Positions 21,781 through 31,327 of a stretch of DNA of 64,000 nt are shown piece after piece. The position numbers were made by a program, and so were the translations under genes. Position 1 is the stretch's first letter, and every line of letters begins with the position of its first letter. The stretch is from Myxocyprinus asiaticus. Its lineage: Eukaryota; Chordata; Actinopteri; Cypriniformes; Catostomidae. The notes under the pieces are model-generated. The model was not told where the DNA came from, did not search any database, and saw only the letters and a program-made list of their open reading frames with translations. The stretch lies in assembly GCF_019703515.2 (NCBI RefSeq), contig NC_059351.1, positions 19,701,001-19,765,000 of the forward strand, in the 5' to 3' direction.

Positions 21781-23560
21781 CATTTATTCGATGATTATAA
21801 AACAGAAATGTAATGTCTCTCTTTGGCGTAAGCCCCGTCTGGCAGCTCGAAGAAGTTGTACTTGGAACCGTCATATCCTGCCGGAGATAGGAGGCAGGGG
21901 CAAGGAGCCTACCCCAAAAGAGAGAAAGTAGAATACTACCCCCAAAAGAGAAGATCCAGTCAGGTACAAACCAGGTCTTGTGTTAGGCGTTCATTCTGGA
22001 GAAGAGGGGAAAGAAAAGAGATGTGAACACCAAGATTTGACATGAAATGCGCAATTTTTCTGGCATGGTTGTGCAATACCTTTGCAATAGGAAAAGCAGT
22101 GCATTTTTTTTTTTTTTTTTTTTGCTCCTTGAGTTTGATTTTGTCCTTGTCTGGTTTATATATATATATATATATATATATTATTTTTTTTATCCTTGTC
22201 CTTGAGTGCGATTTTAGGTCCTCCGTTGAGGAGCCTCTGGTTGTGCAGAATCTTTGCCAAAGATGAACAACCTGGTATGAGGCCCTACGTTAGGCCAGCC
22301 ATGTTGTGCAGTATCTTTGTTGAAAGATAAACAACATTTGATTATGAAAACCCTCCAACGAGGGAAGAGTTGTTTGAGATATCTTTGCCGAAAGGTGAAC
22401 AACATGGCGTAAAGCCATACGATAATGGTGACGTTGCGTGCAATCCCTTCGTTGAAAGAAAACAACGTTTGATTATGAAAACCCTCCGACGAGGGAAGAG
22501 TTGTTTGAGATATCTTTACCGAAAGGTGAACAAAGTAGCGTAAAGCCATACGATAATGGCGAGGTTGCGTGCAATCCCTTCGTTGAAAGAAAACAACATT
22601 TTATTATGAAAACCCTCTGACGAGGGAAGAGTTATTTGAGATATCTTTGCCGTAAGGTGAACAACGTAGCGTAAAGCCATACAATAATGCCGACGTTGCG
22701 TGCAATACCTTTCGTTGAAAGAAAACAACATTTGATTATGAACCCTCTGATGAGGGCGGACATTGTTTGATGGTTATCTTTGCCAAGGTGAACAGCATAC
22801 ATAAAGCCATATGATAATGGCGATGTTGACATGCAATACCCTGTCGAAAGATATCCCATGATAGTGTGAACTTTCCAGCGAGGGTGAGCTGGCTTGTGCA
22901 ATACCTATGCAAAGGAAACCATGCTTGAGATTATGGAAGCCCTGGCGAGGAGGGTAGACATAGTTATGCGTTATCCTTGCAAAATGATGGACGTGCTTGA
23001 ATTGAATCATTGTGTAGGGAAAGATGTGATGAGAGAGAGCCACCAACCACCGCCAGATAGGTATGAAAACTTATGGCTGATGGAGAGTTGAGCTTGTTTG
23101 ATGATTTGGGTTAGGTCGACTATAGTTCAGGGGGAAGACAGGCTTCCAGAGATGTTCTGTGCACGGGTTCTCCTGTGGCCTGGAGAGGTCGGAACATGTC
23201 TATTATGATTCCAAGAGGGCACGATCCCACTGAGAATCCGGAAATTTGCGGACGCATGATGCGCGAGGAACTGCTGATTCTGGATAAGATAAGGAGCAGA
23301 GAATAAGTCCGTGTCCATAGCTGGATGTTAGCTAGTCGGAGAGCAAAATGGACTCGATGTCAGACAGTGCTATAGAATGATGTTGCTGTTAGCACACTGA
23401 AACAGCAATGTGATAGATTGTGAGCAGACTTATAAAGCATTGGCTTACATGTGATTGGCTAGGAGTTACCTAGCTAATGGTACAATGATGTACAGCTGCT
23501 AATCTTCCTGCTAGAACTACGCTGCGTAAAAATAGTGTGTACACTATAAAGATCTGACTA
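21781..23560. repeat. Unclassified repeat-rich block around a minisatellite
   Basis: This block has higher GC content than its flanks and holds a poly-T run (22106-22122), a TA tract (22157-22182) and the 131-bp tandem array. A 63-codon minus-strand frame (23127-23318) has no recognised relatives. The block may be an LTR or leader of a retroelement, but I found neither TG/CA limits nor a target duplication. Confidence 0.35.
22250..22990. repeat. ~131-bp minisatellite, five to six units
   Basis: The repeating landmarks are AAGGTGAACAAC, GCGTAAAGCCATACGATAAT, TTGCGTGCAATCCCTTCGTT and GAAAACCCTC-GACGAGGG. Anchors lie near 22255, 22391, 22522, 22652 and 22782. The middle three units are most alike and the outer ones are diverged. 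Each unit itself looks like two related halves (CTTTGCCGAAAGGTGAACAAC and CTTCGTTGAAAGAAAACAAC). Confidence 0.85.
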
Positions 23561-23924
23561 CTGGTTTGAACTGAAATTGACAGAATTAAAGCTGATGTAA
23601 TTATTTCTGAACAACTAGCACCGCCAAATAGAATTGCAAAAAAAAAACTTTGTTTTCAAAACAGCTTTCTAAATACAATCTCTGCCAAGCAAAAAGATAG
23701 TCCCACCCCCAACTTACACTACTGGTCGAGTCAAAGTCATTGTGTTTGTATGGATGGGTTGCTCAAAACAAACAAATGACTTTCATAACTCCACAAAGTG
23801 TATACAGTTATCGAGAAAATTAACCTATGAATGGCTTACTTATAGTTGTCTCTGCCTATTGAGGTTGGATAGGAGTAGTATTTTAAGTATTTTAACACAG
23901 AAAAAGTTGCATACCTTAGCTTTA

Positions 23925-25265
23925 ATGTAAAGTACAGCTGCAGATGAACAAGCCATTAAAGACACACATATAATGAAATCTACAGAAATTTGGTTAAAAA
24001 CGACAACAGAAATATTTTTATGGTGCATGGAAAAAATATGTATATTTGTGTACACATTGTGAAATGTAAAATATAAATGTATGCACAGCATCTGATTCAT
24101 AAAGCATTTTTTGTAAACTGTACAATTGTAAAATTAGGGCTGTTACTCGATTAAAATTTCGTGACATGCCGATTAATCAAATTAATTGCATGCTATTTGC
24201 TGAGAAAGCCCCCAATTCAAATATTTATAAATATAATATGGGGACTATAATAATTATATGATGCGGAATGAAATTCACTTTGAAATAAATTGCTTTATTG
24301 TGGCAGATGAATAAAGCATTGATTAGACAATACAAAAAGTGGCTTAAGAACTCAATATAATGTTTTATTTGTTCTCATATCATTGAACAAGCCTAGTTGA
24401 AAGCAATCTGTTTTGTATTGAGTTCATCAATCTGTCCAGTTTTCACAGGACGCGCTCTTTTGTTCCGTCTGCACCATTTTCATTGTTGCTCTATGAACTT
24501 GTGTGCCTCAGACGGATGTGCTTGGAAAATCTCACTGGTATTCACTGGAATTTTTAGGATGCTGTGTCAAGTTAAAAGTAGGGGAATCTTTGAAAATCGT
24601 GTCTCAAGATTCCTTTATTCTGTTGTGCTTCCTTAGTGAGCAGTTCTCATTCTGTGGCTGCAGTGCTTGTGGAGTTTTTTGAAACAGATGTACTTCAGCT
24701 AGAATTGCTTGTATGGTAGGAAAATCCGTTCTTTTATTACAGAATTTATTTGTGTCAGGAGACATGATTAATTGCATTAATTATTTTTTACTTTATTTTT
24801 TATATAAATTAATTTATAGCCCTTTTGTAAAGATATACATATCTTTAGGAATCCTCTGACAGCTGAAAATTGCCAGCATTTTTGCAAAGTACCACTACAA
24901 ACAAACAAGTCAATACATCACAGAGGGTCATTTTCGACATGCATGGGGAAAAAAATGAAAATTTTTGTACGTTTGGATAGATGCTAAAAAGACAAAATAT
25001 CAACGTGTTGACAACATCCAAAATGTCATCCATTTTTCATCTGTACAACTTTAATGTACAAATCTTTATGAATCCTTTCACAACTGGTCGGAACTGGTTT
25101 GAAACTGCCTAAATCTTTGCGAAGTACAGCTAGAGATGAACGAGCCATTAAAGACACCCGAAGATAACAAGATCCACTGAAACCATTGTAGGGTAAAAAC
25201 GGCCACAGAGAGATGTTTTGGTGGTACATGGGAAAATGTCGCAAGAGTCCCGTTTCCTTGCAAGA
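23925..25265. repeat. Degenerate copies of a dispersed repeat (at least three)
   Basis: The segments at about 23925-24095, 24850-25060 and 25085-25265 share AAAGTACAGCT-AGATGAAC, GCCATTAAAGACAC, TGGTGCATGG/TGGTACATGG and GTTTGGATAGATGCT. Minus-strand translations of two copies both give VSLMA-SS-AVL, so they derive from one sequence. A further tail-like piece lies at about 25935-26000. The hAT-like element at 24135-24830 separates two of them. Confidence 0.5.
24135..24830. mobile_element. hAT-like non-autonomous element
   Basis: The ends read TTAGGGCTGTTACTCGATTA and, at the right, AATTAATTTATAGCCCTT, which are inverted relatives. The flanks TTGTAAAA and TTGTAAAG form a near-perfect 8-bp duplication, the length used by hAT elements. 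AGGGCTGT-type ends with ATTAAT-rich interiors are common in fish genomes. A 79-codon frame inside it has no recognised domain. Confidence 0.5.
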
Positions 25266-25269
25266 CTGA

Positions 25270-26415
25270 AGATTTCTTGGGGGCAATAATATCGAAGCCC
25301 TTTGGTTTGTTGTAGGAACTAACAGACGAAATTAAATCAGTCACTAATTGTGCAAGATCACTGAGCAGTCGACGTTATTATGTTAGAAAACGAGCACTGT
25401 GAATCCGATTATACTGAAGTCTATAATGATTATTCTTGATAGGGAAGAGGGCATTTCTTTTATTAGAAACAACAAACAGGATATGAAAAAGTCTTTCTTT
25501 ATAGCACTAAAACCAGTTACTAACCACAGAAACTTGTGGCATTAAAGATGTCTAATTTCCTCATTAGAACGGACTCAATCTATTCATTTATTTCAGAGTG
25601 ATTTCCAAAAGAAGCCGTTGTCTTTTATGAGCGGGTTTGAGACGGAGCAGGACATGGGTGGAGGTTAATGTAGCATAGCACTGTTATTGTTACTGAAGCG
25701 TGAGATTGGCTCACTTCCATCCAATTAATAAGCAGATTGGCCCACTGAGCAAAGCTTGACAATATGAGAGAATGAAAAGGAAGATAAAAAAGTTTGAGGT
25801 GATAAAAATCAGATTTGTCCAATTGAAAAATACAACATTTGGGAGATGGTATGAATGGTTCGCTTTAAATGGTGTTTAAAATATGTTACGGAGTGAACTG
25901 CAAGTAAATGTTTTTATATAACATTTAAAAGGAAATTTTTGTATGTTTAGATAGATGCTGAAAGGTACAATATGGATGTACTGATAGCATCTAAAACGTG
26001 AAGGTTTTTACATATTTACAGCTTTAGAAATGTAAAAATAAATGGTAAACAACAAAAAAGTAATAATTAAGTATTTATTAAATGATTACAGAATTTTATT
26101 AATTAAAAATAAATTAAGAAAGAAAAGATTAAACTGTCAAATTCAGTAAATGGGTCAACTGTGTTTAATAAACATGAAGGCATTGAACATTGAATTAATC
26201 TCACTGATTACAAATGCAATAAAATCAACCAATTTATTTACTGAATTCAATATTCATGGATACAGTAATGATTTGTAATATTTGTACATCTCTAAAGTTG
26301 TTACTTTAGATCATATATAAAATGATTTACAATTTAGATGCTGTCAATAAGTCAGTATTGTATGTTTCACTATCTATGCAAACATAACCAAATGTATGTG
26401 TACTAGAACTACACT
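25270..26415. other. No gene recognised
   Basis: This is AT-rich. One stretch near 25935-26000 belongs to the degenerate repeat described above. Confidence 0.4.
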
Positions 26416-27539
26416 TTACTTACAAATCAGAATCAGAATGAGCTTGCCAAGTATGCTTACACATACAAGGAATTTGTCTTGGTGACAGAAGCTTCCAGTG
26501 CACAAACAATACAACAACAAAACAGAGATAATAAAAAATAGAATAAAAATAAAAAGCGAATAGAAAATATAAGTATATATAGACATACACATAATAACAT
26601 ATAATATATACATATATATGTAAAAATACAAATCTGTTATATACAGATAGTGCAAGGGAATGTAATACTCTCTACTCTAGAGGTAGGATAAGTTGGATAA
26701 ATATAAATAGACTAACCTGTGTATTGCACATAATTATTGCTCAATGGAGCAGTTTAACTGTTCATGAGATGGATAGCCTGAGGGAAAAATCTGTTCCCTA
26801 TCTGTCACTCACTCGACGTTGTGTCGATGTAGTGACACTAGGGGTCACTCTTGGGAGCCCTAAACACCTCTGATCTTTGAAAAAAGGCCAATGGGAATTG
26901 GCGAGTGGAATTTGCATGCCACTCCCCTGGACATACGGGTATAAAAGGAGCTGGTATGCAACCACTCATTCAGATTTTCTCTTCAGAGCCGAGTGGTTCT
27001 ATTCATCGAAGCTGAATTCATCCGTGAGTTTATTCACCTCATCTGCTGAATTTTACGGCGCATTTTGTAGACAGACCACTCCATCCCCCGGTGGAGGGCC
27101 GAGAGGAGAATCTTTTGCTTAATTTTTCGCCGCATGCCCAAGAGGCTGCGGTACCCAAAACTTCAACAAAAGAGTGGTTTCCTTGTTCTCTGGGTCACAT
27201 GTCAGGTGTGCACGCCGTCGTCACGACTGCCGTCAACCGTCCCATTTTCGCAGGTTTGGCACTCCAGCGGCGGGCCCCCCGCCCCTGCGCGCCCAGCTGT
27301 GGCACAAACACGCCCATACCGGGTTGGCTCCGACGGACTGCGGGGATGATGTTCCTCCTCCCCCCCTCCTCGACTAATCTTATGGTGGGAATCAGGAGCC
27401 AGGTAATTGCTTCGATGTCCCTGAACTCAGCACGGCCATGGGGTTCGAGCCCCCGCGATGTGGCACCTCAGGATCTGCCCAGCCGCGAGGCTCCACCCGC
27501 CGGTACGTCCGACATGATTATGCCCTTGGTCCCCCAGGA

Positions 27540-28058
27540 CCAACACGGTGACGGTAGCATATATATCAACCGTCAAGGCGGTCTACGCTTCCGTTGCATG
27601 TCACAACTCGCCCGCCGTCTCCTCTAGAGTCAGCAGCGCTATGAGCCACTCACATCCCAGACGATCTCAACTCCTCAGCGGATGCACTGTCACCATAGGT
27701 TACGCTCAGGGGAGAGTGGAGACTCCACCCCCAGGTGGTCCATCTGATATGGAGTCGATTCGGTCAAACACAGGTAGACCTTTTTGCTTCCCGGAAATCC
27801 TCCCACTGCCCACTTTGGTACGCCCTGATCGAGGCACCCCACGGTATAGATGCGCTGGCACACAGCTGGCCCCCTGGACTACACAAATACACGTTTACCC
27901 CAGTGAGCCTACTTGCACAGACCCTGTGCAAGGTCAGGGAGGACAAGGAGCAGGTGGTATAGTAGCACCCTACTGGCCCACCCAAATGTGGTTCTCGGAC
28001 CTCACGCTCCTCACGCTCATGCTTCCCCTGAGGAAGGACCTTCTTTCTCAGGTACAGG
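27540..28058 (+). pseudogene. DIRS RNase H C-terminal remnant (copy B)
   Basis: The segment resembles the RNase H region of copy C (VAYxNxQGG, CMSQLARRLL) and its tail LLAQTLCKVR, PYWPTQMWFSDLT and PLRKDLLSQ. It begins just after the gag linker, so the reverse transcriptase and the first RNase H motifs have been deleted. At least two frame shifts occur. In the intact family this domain degrades the RNA strand during reverse transcription. Confidence 0.65.
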
Positions 28059-28077
28059 GCACCATCTGGCACCCGTG

Positions 28078-28671
28078 ACCAGACCACTGGAATTTCCACA
28101 TCTGGCCCTTGGACGGGACACGGAAGACCTAAGTGGCCTACCACCCGCGGTGGTAGACACGATCACTCAGGCTAGGGCACCCACTACAAGGCGCCTGTAT
28201 GCTTTGAAGTGGTGTCTGTTCACTAAGTGGTGTTCTTCCCGACGCGAAGACCCCCAGAGATGCGCAGTCAGGTCAGTGCTTTCCTTCCTGCAGGAGAGGC
28301 TGGAGGGGCAGCTGTCCTCCTCCACCTTGAAGGTGTATGTAGCCACTATAGCGGCACACCACGACACAGTGGACAGTAAGTCCTTAGTGAAGCACGACCT
28401 GATCATCAGGTTCCTGAGAGGCACTAGGAGGTCGAATCCCTCCAGACCGCGTCTCATCCCCACATGGGACCTCTCTGTAGTCCTTGGGGTCTACGGGGAG
28501 CCCCCATTGAGCCCCTGGAGTCAGCTGAGCTTAAGGCACTCTCTTTGAAGACTGCCCTCCTGACTGCACTCACTTCCATCAAGAGGGTAGGGGACCTGCA
28601 GGCGTTCTCTGTCAGCTAAATGTGCCTGGAGTTCAGTCCGGGCTACTCTCATGTGATCCTGAGACCTTGCG
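28078..28671 (+). pseudogene. DIRS tyrosine recombinase, C-terminally deleted (copy B)
   Basis: The N-terminal region reads TITQARAPTTRRLYALKWCL, then VRSVLSFLQERLEGQLSSST and LKVYVATIAAHHDTVDSKSL, then KHDLIIRFLRG. After a frameshift near 28480 comes LKTALLTALTSIKRVGDLQA, whose Arg in IKR is the expected first catalytic residue. A stop follows in VS-stop-MCLEF at about 28618. At 28671 the sequence jumps to 3' non-coding sequence equivalent to 37048 in copy C. The H-x-x-R, Trp and Tyr motifs are therefore missing. At the position where copy C has a stop (36102), this copy keeps Trp (TKWCSS). Confidence 0.8.
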
Positions 28672-29374
28672 TATAGTGCCTTTCCCCTCCCATGAGGTGA
28701 AGACGTGTGCATTTGACTCCCAGTCGTGTTCACAAGTTGTTATCCCTGGATGATTTTCTTCGAGACGAGTTTGCAGAGAAACTAACTGCTGGCCCAGTAC
28801 ATGTGCTAACTAAGCCCTGTGCTGGGGTAGGTGCTCCACATGCACTGGTTCCCCATAGGTGACCCCATGTGATATATCTTCCGCTAAATCGTTTCCCTGT
28901 CGGTAAACTGCGTCTTCCTTGGGCAGAGGCCCCTCTGCCCCGGTCACCATGCTTGTAGAAACTCCTCCCCCCTCGGGTAGGACCTACCAGGCAACTTCTC
29001 CACATGACATACTTCCGACAAGACTCGGTAAGACCATGTGGCGTATTTCCACTCGAAATACCCCCCTTCTCAGGGCAGGGTGTGGTCTCCATGGTGTCTT
29101 CCCCTTGGGAGTGACACCCCCCGACTTAGACATTTATGGTCCCCAGTTGGTTAACAAATTCCACTCTTTTTGGGGAGAAAAAGTGGAAAAGAGGCCACGG
29201 CTTTGCTAGCCTGTCCCTATTTGTTGGGCAGTCAACTTGTTTCCGAAGGACATAAGAGCATTGGGGGAGGTTACGTGACGGCCTGGTGCGCTGGCTACGA
29301 GGCACACAGAGGTCTGCCTGTCTCGCACCACTAGTCCACGTATCACAGTTCAGTAGTCGTGGCGTTTTGTATAG

Positions 29375-29470
29375 GGACCCCTAGTGTCACTACATCAACA
29401 CAACGTCGTGAGTGACAGATAGGGAACATCCTCGTTACTTTCGTAACCTCCGTTCCCTGAAGGAGGGAAT
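29375..29470. promoter_or_regulatory. DIRS internal complementary region (copy B)
   Basis: The first half (GTCACTACATCAACACAACG to GACAGATAGGG) is the complement of the element's left end. The second half (CATCCTCGTTACTTTCGTAA to GGAATGAGATG) is the complement of its right end. They meet at AAC, the complement of GTT. In DIRS-type elements such a region templates completion of the ends during formation of the circular intermediate. Here both halves are preserved. Confidence 0.85.
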
Positions 29471-30470
29471 GAGATGTTTTGTCCCTCTTGCCACAACGCT
29501 GAACTACCCGCTGAAATGGCCAGGACCTTGTCTCGGCTCCTCAGCACAAAACCTGAATGAGTGGTTGCACACCAGCTCCTTTTATACCCGTATGTCCGAG
29601 AGAGTGGCATACAAATTCCACTTACCAATTCGCATTGGCCTTTTAGGGCTCCCAAGAGTGACCCCTAGTGTCACAACATTGACACAACATCTTGTTCCCT
29701 CCATCAGGGAACGGAGGTGACGAAAGTAACCAGGACGTTTTTGTGCCTGACAGTTCTGGTGCTCAGTGCTCTGTAGCGCTGGCCCGAAGGCAACAGTTCA
29801 AAAAGGTAGTGAGTGGGGTACAGAGTGATTTTTCCAGCCCTTTTCCTCACTCTGGATGTGTAGTAGGAGAGGTAGGATATGTTGGATAATATAAAAAGAC
29901 TAAGCTGTGTAATGCACATTAATTATTGCTCAAAGGGGCAGTTTTAACTGTTCATGAGATAGATAGCCTGGGGGAAAAAACTGTTCCTGTGCCTGACGGT
30001 TCTGGTGCTCAGAGCTCTGAAGCGTCGGCTAGAAGGCAACAGTTCAAAAATGTAGTGGGCAGGGTGAGTGGGGTCCAGAGTGATTTTTCCAGCCTTTTTC
30101 CTCACTCTGGAAGTGTATAGTTCTTGAAGGGGGGCAGGGGGCAATCAATAATCCTCTCAGCAGTCTGAACTGTCCTTTGTAGTCTTCTAAAATCCGATTT
30201 CATAGCTGAACCAAACCTGAAAGTTCTTGAAGTGCAGAGGACAAACTCAGTGACTGCTAAGTACAACTGTATCAGCAGCGCCTGCAGCAAGTTGGACTTC
30301 CTCAACTGACAAAGGAAGTACAAACTCTGTTGGGCCTTTTTCACATTGGAGTCAGTGTGAGTCTCCCACTTCAGGTCCTGTGAGATGGTAGAGCCCAGGA
30401 ATCTGAATGACTCCATTGCTGCCACAGTGCTGTTCAGAATGGAGAGTTGGGTCAGTGTTGAAAAAGATGA

Positions 30471-30555
30471 AATTAGATCATACTGGACTTGAAGTCATCC
30501 TAAAAAAAAAAAAAAAAATTGGCCCTATTTACTTTTGTAAAACATGTTTCTGGTT
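30471..30555. other. Short spacer between LINE and DIRS copy C
   Basis: It contains a poly-A run (30501-30517) and the triplet GTT at 30553-30555 adjoining copy C. Confidence 0.5.
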
Positions 30556-30700
30556 CCCCTTCCATCACTCACTCGACGTTGTGTCAATGTAGTGTCACTA
30601 GGGGTTGATCTTGAGAGCCCGAGATACCTTCAGATCTTTGAGAAAAGGCCAATGAGAATTGGCGAGTAGAATTTGCATGCCACTCCCCCCGACATATGGG

Positions 30701-30709
30701 TATAAAAGG
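30701..30709 (+). promoter_or_regulatory. DIRS ITR promoter: TATAAAAGG with upstream octamer and CCAAT
   Basis: TATAAAAGG stands about 145 bases inside the left end. Upstream are ATTTGCAT (about 30672-30679) and the pair CCAAT/ATTGG (about 30648-30663). The same order appears at 6448-6511 in copy A and 26888-26948 in copy B. It also appears on the minus strand in copy D (TATA at 59456-59464, with the octamer changed to ATTTGAAT). Confidence 0.7.
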
Positions 30710-30995
30710 GAGGTTGGAATGTGGATTCATTCAGATTTTTTCTTCAGAGCCGAGCGGTTGTATTTAAGGGAGCTGAATACTACTACTGATCCATTCACCT
30801 CTTCAGAAGCGTGTACTGTTGGATATATGGTGCATTCCAGCGGCTTTCTCTCCACTCTGCACTCCACTGCAGACTACGCCCCTGGGCGCTTCGACAGCGC
30901 TTTAAAAGAGTTTATTTCCTCTAAAGAGTATATTTCATCTATTAGAGCAGGCACAGTGACATTGAACATCTTTTTAAAGATGCATCTTTTTAAAA

Positions 30996-31327
30996 ATGCT
31001 CTTCCGTCTCTGTGCAGTTCCTGGATGTAGTCGTTACCTCTCCGCCTCTGATGGTCACGATCAGTGCCTCACGTGCCTGGGTCAAAATCACGTTGAGGAA
31101 GCATTCATGGATGGTTCATGTTCTCATTGCGAGAACATGACCATGGCAACGTTGCGGTCGTGGCTTTCCTTCTTTCGAGGGAAAGCAACTTCAGCTGTCC
31201 CCCCTGCTGGTCCTTCTACCTACGGGTATAAGGCTGCCCTGGTTGACGCTGAAGGCGATTCGAGGGCTTCAATGGGTACGGTTCCGCTGGGTAAACCCCC
31301 ACGGACCGCCCACTCCCTGGTACACTC
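30996..31327 (+). pseudogene. DIRS gag-like protein, N-terminal part (copy C)
   Basis: It begins MLFRLCAVPGCSRYLSASDG and continues with HDQCLTCLGQNH, then GSCSHCENMTMATLRSWLS. The Cys/His pattern matches copies A and D. Coding is cut at 31327 by the 1.94-kb insert and resumes at 33268. The ATG sits about 90 codons' worth of sequence inside the left repeat and follows several short upstream ATGs. The true start is uncertain, since the longer frame from 30659 is in another phase. It presumably binds nucleic acid as the structural protein of the element, inferred from its position. Confidence 0.65.

Larger units (their letters stand above)
26796..29736 (+). mobile_element. DIRS-type retrotransposon, internally deleted (copy B)
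   Basis: The left terminus is CCCTATCTGTCACTCACTCG and the right terminus ...AGTAACCAGGAC. The triplet GTT lies outside both ends (26793-26795 and 29737-29739). The inverted repeats are about 26806-26985 and 29560-29690. Order: left repeat with TATAAAAGG at 26940-26948; a gag-like region whose N-terminal part differs from A, C and D; a junction near 27540 fusing the gag linker (GTSDMIMPLVP) to RNase H, so RT is gone; the recombinase N-terminal half; a second deletion near 28671; the 3' region; the internal complementary region at 29375-29470; and the right repeat. It cannot be autonomous. Confidence 0.9.
26423..30470 (-). mobile_element. LINE (L2/Rex-type) 3' part, duplicated and interrupted by DIRS copy B
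   Basis: On the minus strand the coding part (30425-29944) reads FRFLGSTISQDLKWETHTDS, then KKAQQSLYFLCQLRKSNL, then TSRVRKKAGKITLDPTHPAH and ELLPSSRRFRALSTRTVRHR. It ends SFFPQAIYLMNS and a stop near 29947. This is the C-terminal region of ORF2 in fish L2/Rex1-type LINEs. A second, tandem copy of the last ~250 bp (TSRVRKRAGK onward) starts near 29866 and is split by DIRS copy B. Its remainder resumes at 26795. The 3' end, near 26423-26480, has CAAATTCCTTGTATGTGTAA and a TCTGATTC-type tail. Frame breaks exist upstream, so it is a pseudogene. Confidence 0.8.
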
